Shown here in pieces: positions 8,376 through 15,983 of a stretch of DNA of 64,000 bases. Location: NCBI RefSeq assembly GCF_003443675.1, contig NZ_CP031963.1:4686501-4750500 (forward strand), written 5' to 3'. The translations under genes and the position numbers were made by a program. Under the pieces are notes generated by a model. It was not told the origin of the DNA. It saw only the letters and a list, made by a program, of their open reading frames with translations, and did no database searches. The stretch is from Aquimarina sp. BL5 (lineage in GTDB: Bacteria; Bacteroidota; Bacteroidia; Flavobacteriales; Flavobacteriaceae). Position 1 is the first letter of the stretch. Each line of letters starts with the position of its first letter.

Positions 8376-8566
8376 TACAACGTTAATTGTATGAAATGTA
8401 GTGTATAAAAATATACTATATTTAGGTTTACTACTGAACCAATTTTTCATATTTTGATTTAGCTTTTCAGTTTTAAAGCCAAATTTAAAAACTTGGCGAC
8501 CCTTGCAAATAAAACCTAGCCTTTTGGTTTGGGAATTATTAGCTATGTTTTATATACAGCGTTACC
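8376..8566. repeat. Spacer repeat, family A
   Basis: It begins CTACAACGTTAATTGTATG and ends TATACAGCGTTACC. The central hairpin is GCCAAATTT with AAACTTGGC (one mismatch) around 8478-8497, followed by GACC. It lies between the CPBP and alpha/beta-hydrolase genes. Confidence 0.65.
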
Positions 8567-8580
8567 TACTAGATTTTTAC

Positions 8581-9393
8581 TCAATTTAAATAATCTACGA
8601 CTGTATCTAATATTTGCTTTGTTCTCAATATACGAAAATGTCCAGTTCCTTCAACTTCTCGAAACTCAGATGCAGCCCAATTTTGATGTACATTTTTCGA
8701 CCTTGAAATTGGAATAATTTTATCATTTTTATCGTGAATGATGAGTGCTTTTTGGACATTGATAGTTTTTACAAATTCACTAACATTTAGGGTTTCAACA
8801 GGTACTCCTGTTTCTTTTTCTAATCGATTAATCAGTTTACTTTTAACATTGTCATTAATTCCAACCATTTCGGAGACGTCATCTATTCTTTCGGTAAACT
8901 TATCTGGTGTAGTTAATAAAACGTACTTTTTGATGTGTAATTCTGGATTATTAAACAAAGCATATGTTGTAGCAACTCCACCAAATGAATGACTTACTAA
9001 GGACTCGACGTTGTATTTTTTAATTAGAACACCGACCAATTCTGAGAACTCAAATAAACTTGTACCTCCTTTGCTACTAAATCCATGTGATGGTGCATCA
9101 AATGAATGTACTGTATATCCATTTTCCAAAAGAATTGCTACTAAATCAGAAAAATTTCCTGCCTGACCTTCCCAACCATGAATGAGAAGTACTTTCTTTT
9201 GACCACCTTTCCAAGTGTATAGTTTTATATTAGATTCCTTAAATTTAAAGTCTTCTTTTTCAGACTTATCTAAAGTATTCAATTCGTTTTTTCGAAGTTT
9301 ACGAACTTGAGGATTGGTCAATTGATTATATGCAAATGAAGCAATGGCACTTGGAAACAAATTAGATGCTATTCGGACTAAGTTTTTTTTCAT
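8581..9393 (-). CDS. Alpha/beta hydrolase
   Basis: This 270-residue cytoplasmic-type hydrolase has an oxyanion-hole HGWEG at 72-76 and a nucleophile elbow SHSFGG with Ser136. A probable acid Asp224 lies in IIHDKNDKIIP and the catalytic His252 in GTGHFRIL. The triad is complete and length is normal for the family. A weakly hydrophobic N terminus (ASNLFPSAIASFA) could be peripheral membrane contact and not a signal peptide. The substrate cannot be predicted. It is a single-gene module between spacer repeats. Confidence 0.85.
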   Translation of the reverse strand: MKKNLVRIASNLFPSAIASFAYNQLTNPQVRKLRKNELNTLDKSEKEDFKFKESNIKLYTWKGGQKKVLLIHGWEGQAGNFSDLVAILLENGYTVHSFDAPSHGFSSKGGTSLFEFSELVGVLIKKYNVESLVSHSFGGVATTYALFNNPELHIKKYVLLTTPDKFTERIDDVSEMVGINDNVKSKLINRLEKETGVPVETLNVSEFVKTINVQKALIIHDKNDKIIPISRSKNVHQNWAASEFREVEGTGHFRILRTKQILDTVVDYLN

Positions 9394-9417
9394 ATCCGCG
9401 ATGTTTTTTAGCTTGTA

Positions 9418-9605
9418 GATAACGTTAAATATATGGAAAGTAGGGCGGAAAACAAGCTATTATTTTCGGTTTAGCCACAAGTCAAAACTTTTATTTTTTT
9501 ATCTTTTTTGTTCTAAAGCCAAATTTTATATTTAGCGGACTTTGTTATAAACTCTAAAGTTTTGATTATGCGCTAAAACCAGTGCTAATTATAGTCGTTG
9601 TTACT
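9418..9605. repeat. Spacer repeat, family A
   Basis: It begins GATAACGTTAAATATATGG and ends TAGTCGTTGTTAC, so the stop codon of the DUF1801 gene (9601-9603) lies inside its end motif. The central hairpin is GCCAAATTTTATATTTAGC, near position 9515, followed by GGAC. Confidence 0.65.
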
Positions 9606-10071
9606 TACTGGCTTTTTTATTCGGTCTTATTTTCTTTTCAGATATTGACATTACAATACTTTTTGGTCGAGAATTCTTTTCGGTCAATTCTTTATTTAAA
9701 TCTTCAGAAATTCCTACAGCTTCCCAAAGCATAGTTTTTATTTCTTTTTTCGGAAAAGACTTGAAGTCCTTTATTGAAATATGTCTTATCAACTTTCCTT
9801 TGCCATTTAGCTTTACGGTTTCTTTTGTCAATTCCGCTCCACGATTAAATCCGAAATTCACGTGTCCAGAATAAACTGCAATGTGGCAAAAAGCATCTTT
9901 TAGATTTTCCGATTTTGAGTAAGCCATTGCTACCGCGTTATAATTGTCCCAAATCAATTCGTTCGATTCTGGAACCAAATCCGTTATAAAATCCCGCAAT
10001 TCCATTGTTAAATTTTGGATTCGCTCGTCATATGGCTCTAAGAACTTTTTAAGTTTTGGATTTGGTTTCAT
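9601..10071 (-). CDS. DUF1801 domain protein
   Basis: This 156-residue protein has the DUF1801 (YdhG-like, frataxin-like fold) pattern: an N-terminal helix with FLEPYDERIQNLTMELRDFI, then VPESNELIWDNYNAVAMAY, then AVYSGHVNFGF and a helix GKLIRHISIKDF. The basic, low-complexity C-terminal tail (EKKIRPNKKASK) runs into the spacer-repeat end motif, which supplies its stop codon. The molecular role of the family is poorly defined. Confidence 0.8.
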   Translation of the reverse strand: MKPNPKLKKFLEPYDERIQNLTMELRDFITDLVPESNELIWDNYNAVAMAYSKSENLKDAFCHIAVYSGHVNFGFNRGAELTKETVKLNGKGKLIRHISIKDFKSFPKKEIKTMLWEAVGISEDLNKELTEKNSRPKSIVMSISEKKIRPNKKASK

Positions 10072-10103
10072 GTCTTATTTATATATGATTTTGGGTGAAG
10101 GTT

Positions 10104-10274
10104 TTAAATCAGCTTTTTTAATTCAAATTCTGATTTTAAATTATCATATTCCTGTTTGCTAATCATTTTTATATTGAGTAACCATACAATATTTGCAATA
10201 AATTGATCTTGATTTAAATCAAAATCGATAAGTGTTTTTTCTTTTCTTTGTTTTATTTCTTTTATAATTTTTAA
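10104..10274 (-). other. Possible small ORF or gene remnant
   Basis: The minus strand is open with a plausible protein end, IDFDLNQDQFIANIVWLL then ISKQEYDNLKSEFELKKLI, stopping at 10104. The last part resembles the short helix pair of SHOCT-like tails. It has no good ATG start and its upstream side is lysine-rich low complexity, so it may be the tail of a lost gene. The rest of 10072-10441 is spacer repeat. Confidence 0.25.
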
Positions 10275-10275
10275 T

Positions 10276-10440
10276 CACTTGCACCTAAGGTTCTTGTATA
10301 TGGCTCGTAGCAAGAAAATTATGAAATTATTTTCGGTTAAGCACAAGCTAGATTTTTAAATTTTACTATTTCTAAATATGCTTTGACTTCGTTTATGTAA
10401 TTTGTTGGTTATGATCTACGTAATTTGTTATACAACGTAT
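10276..10440. repeat. Spacer repeat, divergent member
   Basis: It begins GCACCTAAGGTTCTTGTATATG and ends TTATACAACGTATTTTAG. TTTCGGTTAAGCACAAG is the block shared with family A. The central GCCAAAT hairpin is not recognisable. Confidence 0.45.
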
Positions 10441-10441
10441 T

Positions 10442-11308
10442 TTAGTCACAATTTATCGTGTTTGAATAAAATCCAGCTTCATTTTCGAAAAAGTTATCGT
10501 AGTAACAATTTCTATTCTCATTTTCTAATAAGTATAAAAGTCTTAGTACAGCCCCTTGCATATCAAAGTAAAATAAATCATTGATTTTGTTAAATGTATT
10601 TGATTTACTTTTCCAATTTTCAAATGGTTTATTCAAATAAGTGTTTACAAAGTTGTAATCGTAGTATTGATAAATATGAATTATCTCGTGAGAGTATAAG
10701 TCATATTCATTTAGCGAATTACTGTTTACTATTAATATATTGCCATTAGCAATTCCTCTGGCTGAAATTCCGTTTACATAAATATCCCGACTTGAAAATA
10801 TTATTTCGCCAGTTTTTAATGTTCGTTCAAGTTCAAATTTATTTCCAATCGCCGAATATGCTGTCAGGAATAACGAAACAGGCATGATTTTATATTTTAC
10901 TTTGAATTTATCCTTGGTATAAAATTCGAATCTGTTGAAACCAATATTTAGGTGCCATTTTTCCCAAAAATTCCTATTGGATGATGCATTTTCAATAATT
11001 GATATTCCTGCGGAATTGACGAGCTTTCCGTACCAGCTATATTCTAATGATTGTTTCTGTTCAATTTTGCCAATCAAGTTTTTACTTTCATATATTAAAT
11101 AACCACCTAAAGCGCCTTGGCCCATTCCTTTCAAAAGTACTTTGTGCCATTTTTCATTTGCTTTTTTATTTATAAGTGCCCCAACACCACTAAAAATTGA
11201 GCCTAAGCCGATATTGTATAATGCCATTTCAGAATTAGAATTCTGTCCGTTAGAATAGGAAGAAATCAAAAACATTGATGCAATAAAAATAAGTTTTAGT
11301 TTCATCAC
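10442..11308 (-). CDS. Secreted protein with HExxH zincin-like motif
   Basis: This 288-residue protein has a signal peptide (LKLIFIASMFLISSYSNGQ, cleavage near residue 22). It contains SHEIIHIYQYYDY, an HExxH motif with His207, Glu208 and His211. A possible third ligand lies in the C-terminal FFENEAGFY (Glu275/277). This is the minimal signature of a zinc metallopeptidase. No named peptidase family is evident to me, so catalytic activity is inference. Two glycine-rich hydrophobic patches (residues 30-75) may contact the membrane. It sits alone between spacer repeats. Confidence 0.55.
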   Translation of the reverse strand: MMKLKLIFIASMFLISSYSNGQNSNSEMALYNIGLGSIFSGVGALINKKANEKWHKVLLKGMGQGALGGYLIYESKNLIGKIEQKQSLEYSWYGKLVNSAGISIIENASSNRNFWEKWHLNIGFNRFEFYTKDKFKVKYKIMPVSLFLTAYSAIGNKFELERTLKTGEIIFSSRDIYVNGISARGIANGNILIVNSNSLNEYDLYSHEIIHIYQYYDYNFVNTYLNKPFENWKSKSNTFNKINDLFYFDMQGAVLRLLYLLENENRNCYYDNFFENEAGFYSNTINCD

Positions 11309-11329
11309 AGGCGTTCATCTAATATGCTG

Positions 11330-11526
11330 CACAACACGTCTCTTATAAGAAACGTAGAGCAGATGATAAGCGATACGTTTTGTATTGTTACTAAGGCAAA
11401 TATAAATATTATGCTTTTATTTTTTTCTCATAAATGCCAAATTTTATATTTGGCGACCTCATAGGAAATCAAAGACTTTTCGGACCGTCTTAAACCGTCC
11501 TATGTTTTTTATATCTCTTTGTTAAC
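11330..11526. repeat. Spacer repeat, family A
   Basis: It begins ACAACACGTCTCTTATAAG, with GAAACGTAGAGCAGATGATAAG as its left block. It has a perfect 7-bp central hairpin GCCAAAT/ATTTGGC followed by GACC, and ends TTTGTTAAC. The stop codon of the DUF4274 gene (11522-11524) is within that end. Confidence 0.7.
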
Positions 11527-12871
11527 TATATTTTAGGGTTGTTTTTTTTGTAAAATCAAACTCTTTAGTTGTTCCAATGATCTTAGTTTTTAATTGTTCT
11601 GAGATTTCTCTTTTAACTTTAGATGGATCTAAAACTTCTATTGTCCAATCTATATTGTCATGATTTTTAGGATCGTAAGAAATATAATTTATTGAAAAGG
11701 AATTATTTATCAACTTTTTTTCGAGTTGATTTAAAAACCTAAACCCTTCCTTTGCATGATCTGGTACTTCCGAAACTTTATTGAATTGCCTGTAATAGTT
11801 AGGTTGTCCATACCAAAAAATTGCTGTTGCTGTTGCTTTGTCACAATTTTCGTTTTTTAATATTCTTTTTAGTTTACTATATCCTTCGTCCCAATTATGA
11901 GATAAAGCTTTTGTATGGAGTTCATAAGTTTTTATTATTTTCTGCTGGGCTAGCGAGGCTTTTTGTTTCAGCTTTTTTGAGATTTCCGGAATAATAAAAG
12001 ATTGAAACTCATTACATACTAATTCTTCTATTTCTACGTCAATCATTCCATGTAAGCTCCAAAGATCGAGACATTCTGAAATATCTAAATGTTTGAGTTT
12101 GGTTCGAAATATAGATAATTGTCTCAAATTTTTACAGACGGTAACGTTTATTGATTTTATTGATTCTCCAATTTGAAGTCTTTGGAGGTTTGTAAATTTA
12201 CTAAGATCTATACTTTCTATATTAGTGCCAGCGATATATAGTTTTTCTATGTTATTTACCTTTGGAAATTGAATATTATCTTGATTTAATGGTAAATCAT
12301 TAATGAATACATATTTGAGTTTTTTATTCCGAGATAAGTCAAGTTGTGTAATGTTGTTATCATTGCAACTAAGATCTTCAAGGTTTATATTTTCTGAAAT
12401 ATCTAACTTCGTTAGTTTATTCCCAGAACAATTTAGTAGAACAAGATCTACATTGTTTTTTAGATTAAGAGATTTAACATTATAGCCATGTATCCTTAAT
12501 TCATTTAATTTCAAATTACTTTTGAATGAATATTGTTCAGTTTGAGATTCGTCATCTTCAATTGATTTAAAAAACAGTTGAGTTAACTCATGTAAATCAG
12601 AAATATCAATTTCGTCTGGACTTAAAGTTTTAGAAGAAGGTTCCTGATCTAGAAAAGAAATTGATTTTTTGTCTAATATAAAATCATCGAAGGTAGATGA
12701 GAGTTGTGGAGCATTTAAGGTTACGATAACTCCATTTTCAATTTCAACAGGTGGCATATAGTAATTTTTTCCAGTGAGAACGGATAAAGCTTCATCTACG
12801 GAACAATTATATTTTTTTCCTAATTTTTGTAAAAATACTATTGTGCTTTTTTGTAATATCATTTCGTGCAT
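11522..12871 (-). CDS. LRR protein with C-terminal DUF4274-like domain
   Basis: This 449-residue cytoplasmic protein has irregular leucine-rich repeats from ~120 to 275 (LVLLNCSGNKLTKLDISENI, LEDLSCNDNNITQLDLSRN and similar, of the bacterial 'LxLSxNxLTxLDxS' type). They are followed by HNWDEGYSKLKRILKNENC and DKATATAIFWYGQPNYY. This is the DUF4274 pattern (YNWDDGF...CDxATAxxxF), a family found among immunity-type proteins of polymorphic toxin systems. No toxin is adjacent. The stop codon lies in the spacer-repeat end motif. Confidence 0.7.
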   Translation of the reverse strand: MHEMILQKSTIVFLQKLGKKYNCSVDEALSVLTGKNYYMPPVEIENGVIVTLNAPQLSSTFDDFILDKKSISFLDQEPSSKTLSPDEIDISDLHELTQLFFKSIEDDESQTEQYSFKSNLKLNELRIHGYNVKSLNLKNNVDLVLLNCSGNKLTKLDISENINLEDLSCNDNNITQLDLSRNKKLKYVFINDLPLNQDNIQFPKVNNIEKLYIAGTNIESIDLSKFTNLQRLQIGESIKSINVTVCKNLRQLSIFRTKLKHLDISECLDLWSLHGMIDVEIEELVCNEFQSFIIPEISKKLKQKASLAQQKIIKTYELHTKALSHNWDEGYSKLKRILKNENCDKATATAIFWYGQPNYYRQFNKVSEVPDHAKEGFRFLNQLEKKLINNSFSINYISYDPKNHDNIDWTIEVLDPSKVKREISEQLKTKIIGTTKEFDFTKKTTLKYS

Positions 12872-12881
12872 TCAAATTACA

Positions 12882-13050
12882 GTTAACGCCAAATATATGA
12901 ATCGGAGCAAGGCAAACACACCTGAACCAATCGATCTATCTGCGCATTTTTATTTTTTGTTAATTTATAAAAATCTAGTGCCATTGCAAAAGGAAATGAC
13001 ATTTTGATCTGGTACTAAATTGCTCTGATTTTATATATCTTGTTGTAAGC
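12882..13050. repeat. Spacer repeat, family C
   Basis: It begins GTTAACGCCAAATATATGAA and ends ATATCTTGTTGTAAG. The inner block ATAAAAATCTAGTGCCATTGC followed by AAATGACATTTTGATC is shared with the repeat at 40490-40672. It lacks the GCCAAAT hairpin of family A, so it is a separate sequence class used in the same kind of position. Confidence 0.6.
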
Positions 13051-13054
13051 AATT

Positions 13055-13479
13055 TTATTGATTCATATTACGAACTTTTAAATCAATAACAGTGTTAGTG
13101 TTATCCATTTTGAATGTGAGGTTTTGTCACATTCATTATGATTCGGAGAGTCAAGACAATATCCAATATAGTATTCAGACGTTTCGAAGTCAGGATAGCC
13201 TAATAATTCAATGATTTCTGTTTTTGTTTTACCTTTTAATTCGTACGTGTTCAGTAAGCCATTTATCATATTCCAACGAAGAAGATTATCTTTTTCTGAT
13301 TCAGTCCAGTTTTTCCATTTTTTAGAATCAAATTTATCATTAGCATTACTTTTTTTGAGGAAATATCCGATTAAGATTATTGCTCCGAGAATCAGCAAAC
13401 CATATTTTAAAACTTTACTAAATATTTCGTATAAATTGTTTACGTCCCATATAAGAAACGTAGGGCAAGTGATAAGCAC
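13055..13479 (-). pseudogene. Small membrane-anchored protein, 3' end frameshifted
   Basis: The main frame (13479 to 13078) has one membrane helix (VLKYGLLILGAIILIGYFL) and then a cytoplasmic or periplasmic domain, WKNWTESEKDNLLRWNMING and LKGKTKTEIIELLGYPDFET. That is the compact SmpA/OmlA-like 'GkTxxEIxxLLGxP' pattern. Its last residues (TLTLLLI) look wrong. Another frame over the same DNA reads NTVIDLKVRNMNQ and stops at 13055, the end expected for such a domain. The break is next to a repeated AACACT, consistent with a small deletion. The first ~12 codons (MLITCPTFLIW) are spacer-repeat sequence, so the true start is further in. Confidence 0.5.
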
Positions 13480-13632
13480 TTTCGTTTCAGTTTATTACTT
13501 TGTTAAATATAAATATTTTGCTTTTATCTTTTTTGTTGAAAATGTCAAATTTTATATTTGGTGAATTTGCAAGTAAACGCATGCCTTTTGATAAAGCCTA
13601 AAAGCCCTATGTTTTCTTATACATTGTTGCCC
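13438..13632. repeat. Spacer repeat, family A
   Basis: It begins TTTACGTCCCATATAAG, with GAAACGTAGGGCAAGTGATAAGC as the left block. The inner part TTAAATATAAATATTTTGC is followed by the central hairpin TCAAAT/ATTTGG, and it ends ATACATTGTTGCCC. It is very similar to the copy at 25651. Confidence 0.7.
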
Positions 13633-13678
13633 ACAGTTATTTGTCTACATAACTTTTACCTTTCCTTTTTAGATTTTA

Positions 13679-14047
13679 CTAAATTACATTAGTGAATAGT
13701 TTATTGACTATTTTCCATTCGTCATTTATTTTGAAAAGAGATAAATAGTCATAATAATTAAAATCTAACATTGGGACGTGCAATTTTACCATTGCAATTT
13801 TGCCAAGAATATCTATTCCTACGATTGACATTTTTAGAATTTCTCCCAAATCATTCGGGCTTTTTCTATTTTTTACGGTTTCAATATATTCGTTAATACT
13901 TTTAAAATATTCGTTTGAATTTGTATCTCCATATATTTTTGCATTAACACTAAAACAAGTTTCAAGACTTGATGTATTACCGTAAAAGATTCCTTCGAAG
14001 TATTTATTAATTAAATTTTCAATTTCTTCAATGTTATCTTGATACAT
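13679..14047 (-). CDS. NTF2-like (lumazine-binding-like) protein
   Basis: This 122-residue protein starts with a helix ENLINKYFEGIFYGNTSSLE and continues CFSVNAKIYGDTN, then EWKIVNKLFTNVI at the end. This is the putative lumazine-binding / SnoaL-like pattern, in which a small barrel binds hydrophobic ligands. It is the last gene of a probable operon with the tautomerase-like and DoxX genes (16-base gap), suggesting a shared role in handling a small or redox-active molecule. Confidence 0.7.
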   Translation of the reverse strand: MYQDNIEEIENLINKYFEGIFYGNTSSLETCFSVNAKIYGDTNSNEYFKSINEYIETVKNRKSPNDLGEILKMSIVGIDILGKIAMVKLHVPMLDFNYYDYLSLFKINDEWKIVNKLFTNVI

Positions 14048-14063
14048 TTATTTTTTTAGTTTA

Positions 14064-14243
14064 TTAAGTTTGTTTTCCGTTAAAACCCCAATTTTCAATA
14101 GGTATTTCTTCTATTACTACGTGAGTCGTTTCAGGTTTTTTATTTAAAATGGTAACTACTAATTGTGTAGCTCCTAAAATTAATTGTCTTTTTTGTTCTT
14201 TGGTTACATTTGTATCCGTAACTTTTATGTTCATATAAGGCAT
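14064..14243 (-). CDS. 4-oxalocrotonate tautomerase family protein
   Basis: I place the start at the ATG at 14243 because family members need Pro1 after Met removal and the sequence there reads MPYMNIKVTDTNVT. An upstream ATG at 14285 would add 14 residues and bury the catalytic proline. The 59-residue protein has the family's length and the THVVIEEIPIENWGFNG region that closes the active site. It probably catalyses keto-enol tautomerisation of an unsaturated acid. It lies between DoxX and the NTF2-like gene in one operon. Confidence 0.75.
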   Translation of the reverse strand: MPYMNIKVTDTNVTKEQKRQLILGATQLVVTILNKKPETTHVVIEEIPIENWGFNGKQT

Positions 14244-14275
14244 ATTTTTTTGTTTAAAATAACTAAAACTAATTT

Positions 14276-14692
14276 TTAATCCCATTTAGAAATATTTGAT
14301 ACTGCGTATTTTCCTGCTCCCAATAAAAATATTGTGATTGCACCAAATAGATATAAGGCTTGCAGTTCAATTCCCCAGCCACCAAATTGATTAAGTGTAA
14401 AAATATCTGCTGAATGCCCTATTAAAATAGCAATAAACATATTGAATGTTAGAACTAAACTAGCTAATCTTGCTCTCCAACCAATGATTATAAATATTGG
14501 TGCAATTATTTCCCCTATGAAAACCAAGTATGCTATAAACTCTGGAATTCCAATACCATTTAATAAACTTTTGATGAATGAATAATGAGAAGTTAAGTTT
14601 GCAATTCCGTGGAATAGAATAAGTATACCAATAATCAATCTTTGTAATAGTAATCCCGCATCTGTGTTTTTAAAACTTTCTAAAGAGTTCAT
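14276..14692 (-). CDS. DoxX family membrane protein
   Basis: This 138-residue protein has four membrane helices and the DoxX signature RLIIGILILFHGIANL near the N terminus, followed by a second conserved helix around FIGEIIAPIFIIIGWRARL. DoxX proteins are linked to quinone or thiosulfate redox reactions and oxidative stress. It is the first gene of the three-gene operon. Upstream lies a perfect Crp-type site. Confidence 0.85.
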   Translation of the reverse strand: MNSLESFKNTDAGLLLQRLIIGILILFHGIANLTSHYSFIKSLLNGIGIPEFIAYLVFIGEIIAPIFIIIGWRARLASLVLTFNMFIAILIGHSADIFTLNQFGGWGIELQALYLFGAITIFLLGAGKYAVSNISKWD

Positions 14693-14773
14693 ATCATTTA
14701 AATCTTAAAATTATTATGATACAAAAGTCAAAAAATGATAGAACTGACTACAGGACTATTGTCACTATTAATT

Positions 14774-14789
14774 TGTGACAAATATCACA
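14774..14789. promoter_or_regulatory. Crp-type binding site, TGTGA-N6-TCACA
   Basis: TGTGACAAATATCACA is a perfect match to the Crp half-site arrangement (TGTGA, six bases, TCACA). It lies between the Crp/Fnr-type gene and the DoxX start, 82 bases upstream of DoxX. Autocontrol of the operon by the adjacent regulator is the simplest inference. Confidence 0.55.
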
Positions 14790-14803
14790 TGTCAAAGATT
14801 TTT

Positions 14804-15367
14804 TTAAGAATTTAATCGGCTTAAGGTTTCTCTACTGACACCTAAATAGGAAGCTATAAGTTTTTTAGGTACCCTTTGAAAAAGTTGAGGGTATTGTTCA
14901 AGAAGTAACTCATATCGCTCTTTTGAAGAATTTTTTAATAACGATAAGATTCTGTTTTGCAATGCTATTCTACCAAACTTACTTTTCTTTGCCCAAAATC
15001 GCTCCATTTTGTGCATTTCTTTAGTGAGTTTTTCTCTATTTTCGTAAGTTATGTATAGTAGGTCGGAATCTTCGATACAGTCTATATTTATTTTAGATTT
15101 AGATTGTTTTACAAAAGACTCATAATCGGTTATCCACCAATTTTCCATTCCAAACTGTAAAATATGTTCTTTTCCGTTTTCGTCAAAAAAGTAACTTTTT
15201 AGGCATCCTTTTACTATCCAATATTCTTTATCCGCAATTTCCCCTTCTTGTAAAATGTATTGATGCTTACGTTTGGTGGTAGTTTCAAAATGGCTCAAAA
15301 TAAAATCAAATTCATCGTCTGTCAGCTGAATTATTTCTTCAATATGTTGTTTTAGAGGATGCTTCAT
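14804..15367 (-). CDS. Crp/Fnr-type transcriptional regulator
   Basis: This 187-residue protein has an N-terminal cNMP-binding-like barrel (HQYILQEGEIADKEYWIVKG, EHILQFGMENWWITDYESF) and a C-terminal HTH (VPKKLIASYLGVSRETLSRL). It is immediately upstream of, and on the same strand as, the DoxX operon, with the Crp-type site in between. Its recognition helix SRETLSR belongs to the class that reads TGTGA-like half-sites. It probably controls DoxX, the tautomerase and the NTF2-like protein, perhaps in response to redox or electrophile stress (inference). Confidence 0.88.
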   Translation of the reverse strand: MKHPLKQHIEEIIQLTDDEFDFILSHFETTTKRKHQYILQEGEIADKEYWIVKGCLKSYFFDENGKEHILQFGMENWWITDYESFVKQSKSKINIDCIEDSDLLYITYENREKLTKEMHKMERFWAKKSKFGRIALQNRILSLLKNSSKERYELLLEQYPQLFQRVPKKLIASYLGVSRETLSRLNS

Positions 15368-15374
15368 TTAATTG

Positions 15375-15512
15375 TTACCAACGGCTTCGGCTATTGTTAG
15401 TGCGGGAGCAGGAAATCATTCGTTTTCGAGCTAGCACTTAGCCAAAGTTTATATTTTGTTTTTATATTTTCTAAAGTACTAAATTTAATACTTTGGCGAC
15501 AAACCGAATAAG
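15375..15512. repeat. Spacer repeat, family A, right part lost
   Basis: It begins GTTACCAACGGCTTCGGC. The block TAGTGCGGGAGCA, then GAGCTAGCACTTAGCCAAAG with CTTTGGCGACAAACC, match the repeat at 48807 closely. The right third and the GTTRnC end are missing. It runs directly into the coding sequence of the truncated gene upstream on the minus strand. Confidence 0.65.
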
Positions 15513-15699
15513 CAATAATTTCTCCTCCTTCAGTCGATTGGATTTCTAGGTCAGAATTTACTTTTTTATATGATGATAAATTATTTATGATAATTTTATA
15601 TTCTGCTCTAATATCTCTTAAGGTTTGATCGTTAGATTGAGCGAAAACAAATCCTAATCCCCAAAATAGAGTCCATAAAGTAAATATTAGCTTTCTCAT
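15397..15699 (-). pseudogene. Secreted protein gene truncated by a spacer repeat
   Basis: The start at 15699 gives a clean signal peptide (MRKLIFTLWTLFWGLGFVFA, cleavage after AQ). Mature residues up to about STEGGEIIAYS look like a small secreted Bacteroidota protein. From about 15512 downward the frame reads the spacer repeat in antisense (FSTLENIKTKYKLWLSASS) and then stops. The native C-terminal part has therefore been replaced by repeat sequence. I do not recognise the family. The product is probably nonfunctional. Confidence 0.6.
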
Positions 15700-15799
15700 T
15701 TTTGCATATTCGTAAAAGGACATGGTTTACACAAGTTAAAGAGTAAGGTTTACACTAAATTAGTTTCAATTCTTGTCGCTTGTTTTTTTTCTTAGTTTT

Positions 15800-15983
15800 C
15801 TTTGATCAAAGAAACGTGGGGTAGGTTATAAGCTATATGTCTCAATTTGGTACTAAGCCAAATATAATGTTTTACTTTAATCTTTTTTGTTGAAAATGTC
15901 AAATTTTATATTTGGCTACTTAGCAAATAAACTCAGACCTTTTGATTAAGTTCTAAAGCCTTATATTTTTATAGATTGTTCGT
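15800..15983. repeat. Spacer repeat, family A
   Basis: The left block is GAAACGTGGGGTAGGTTATAAGC, the central hairpin TCAAAT/ATTTGGCTAC lies near 15900, and it ends ATAGATTGTTCG. It contains the downstream side of the LysR gene. Confidence 0.6.
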
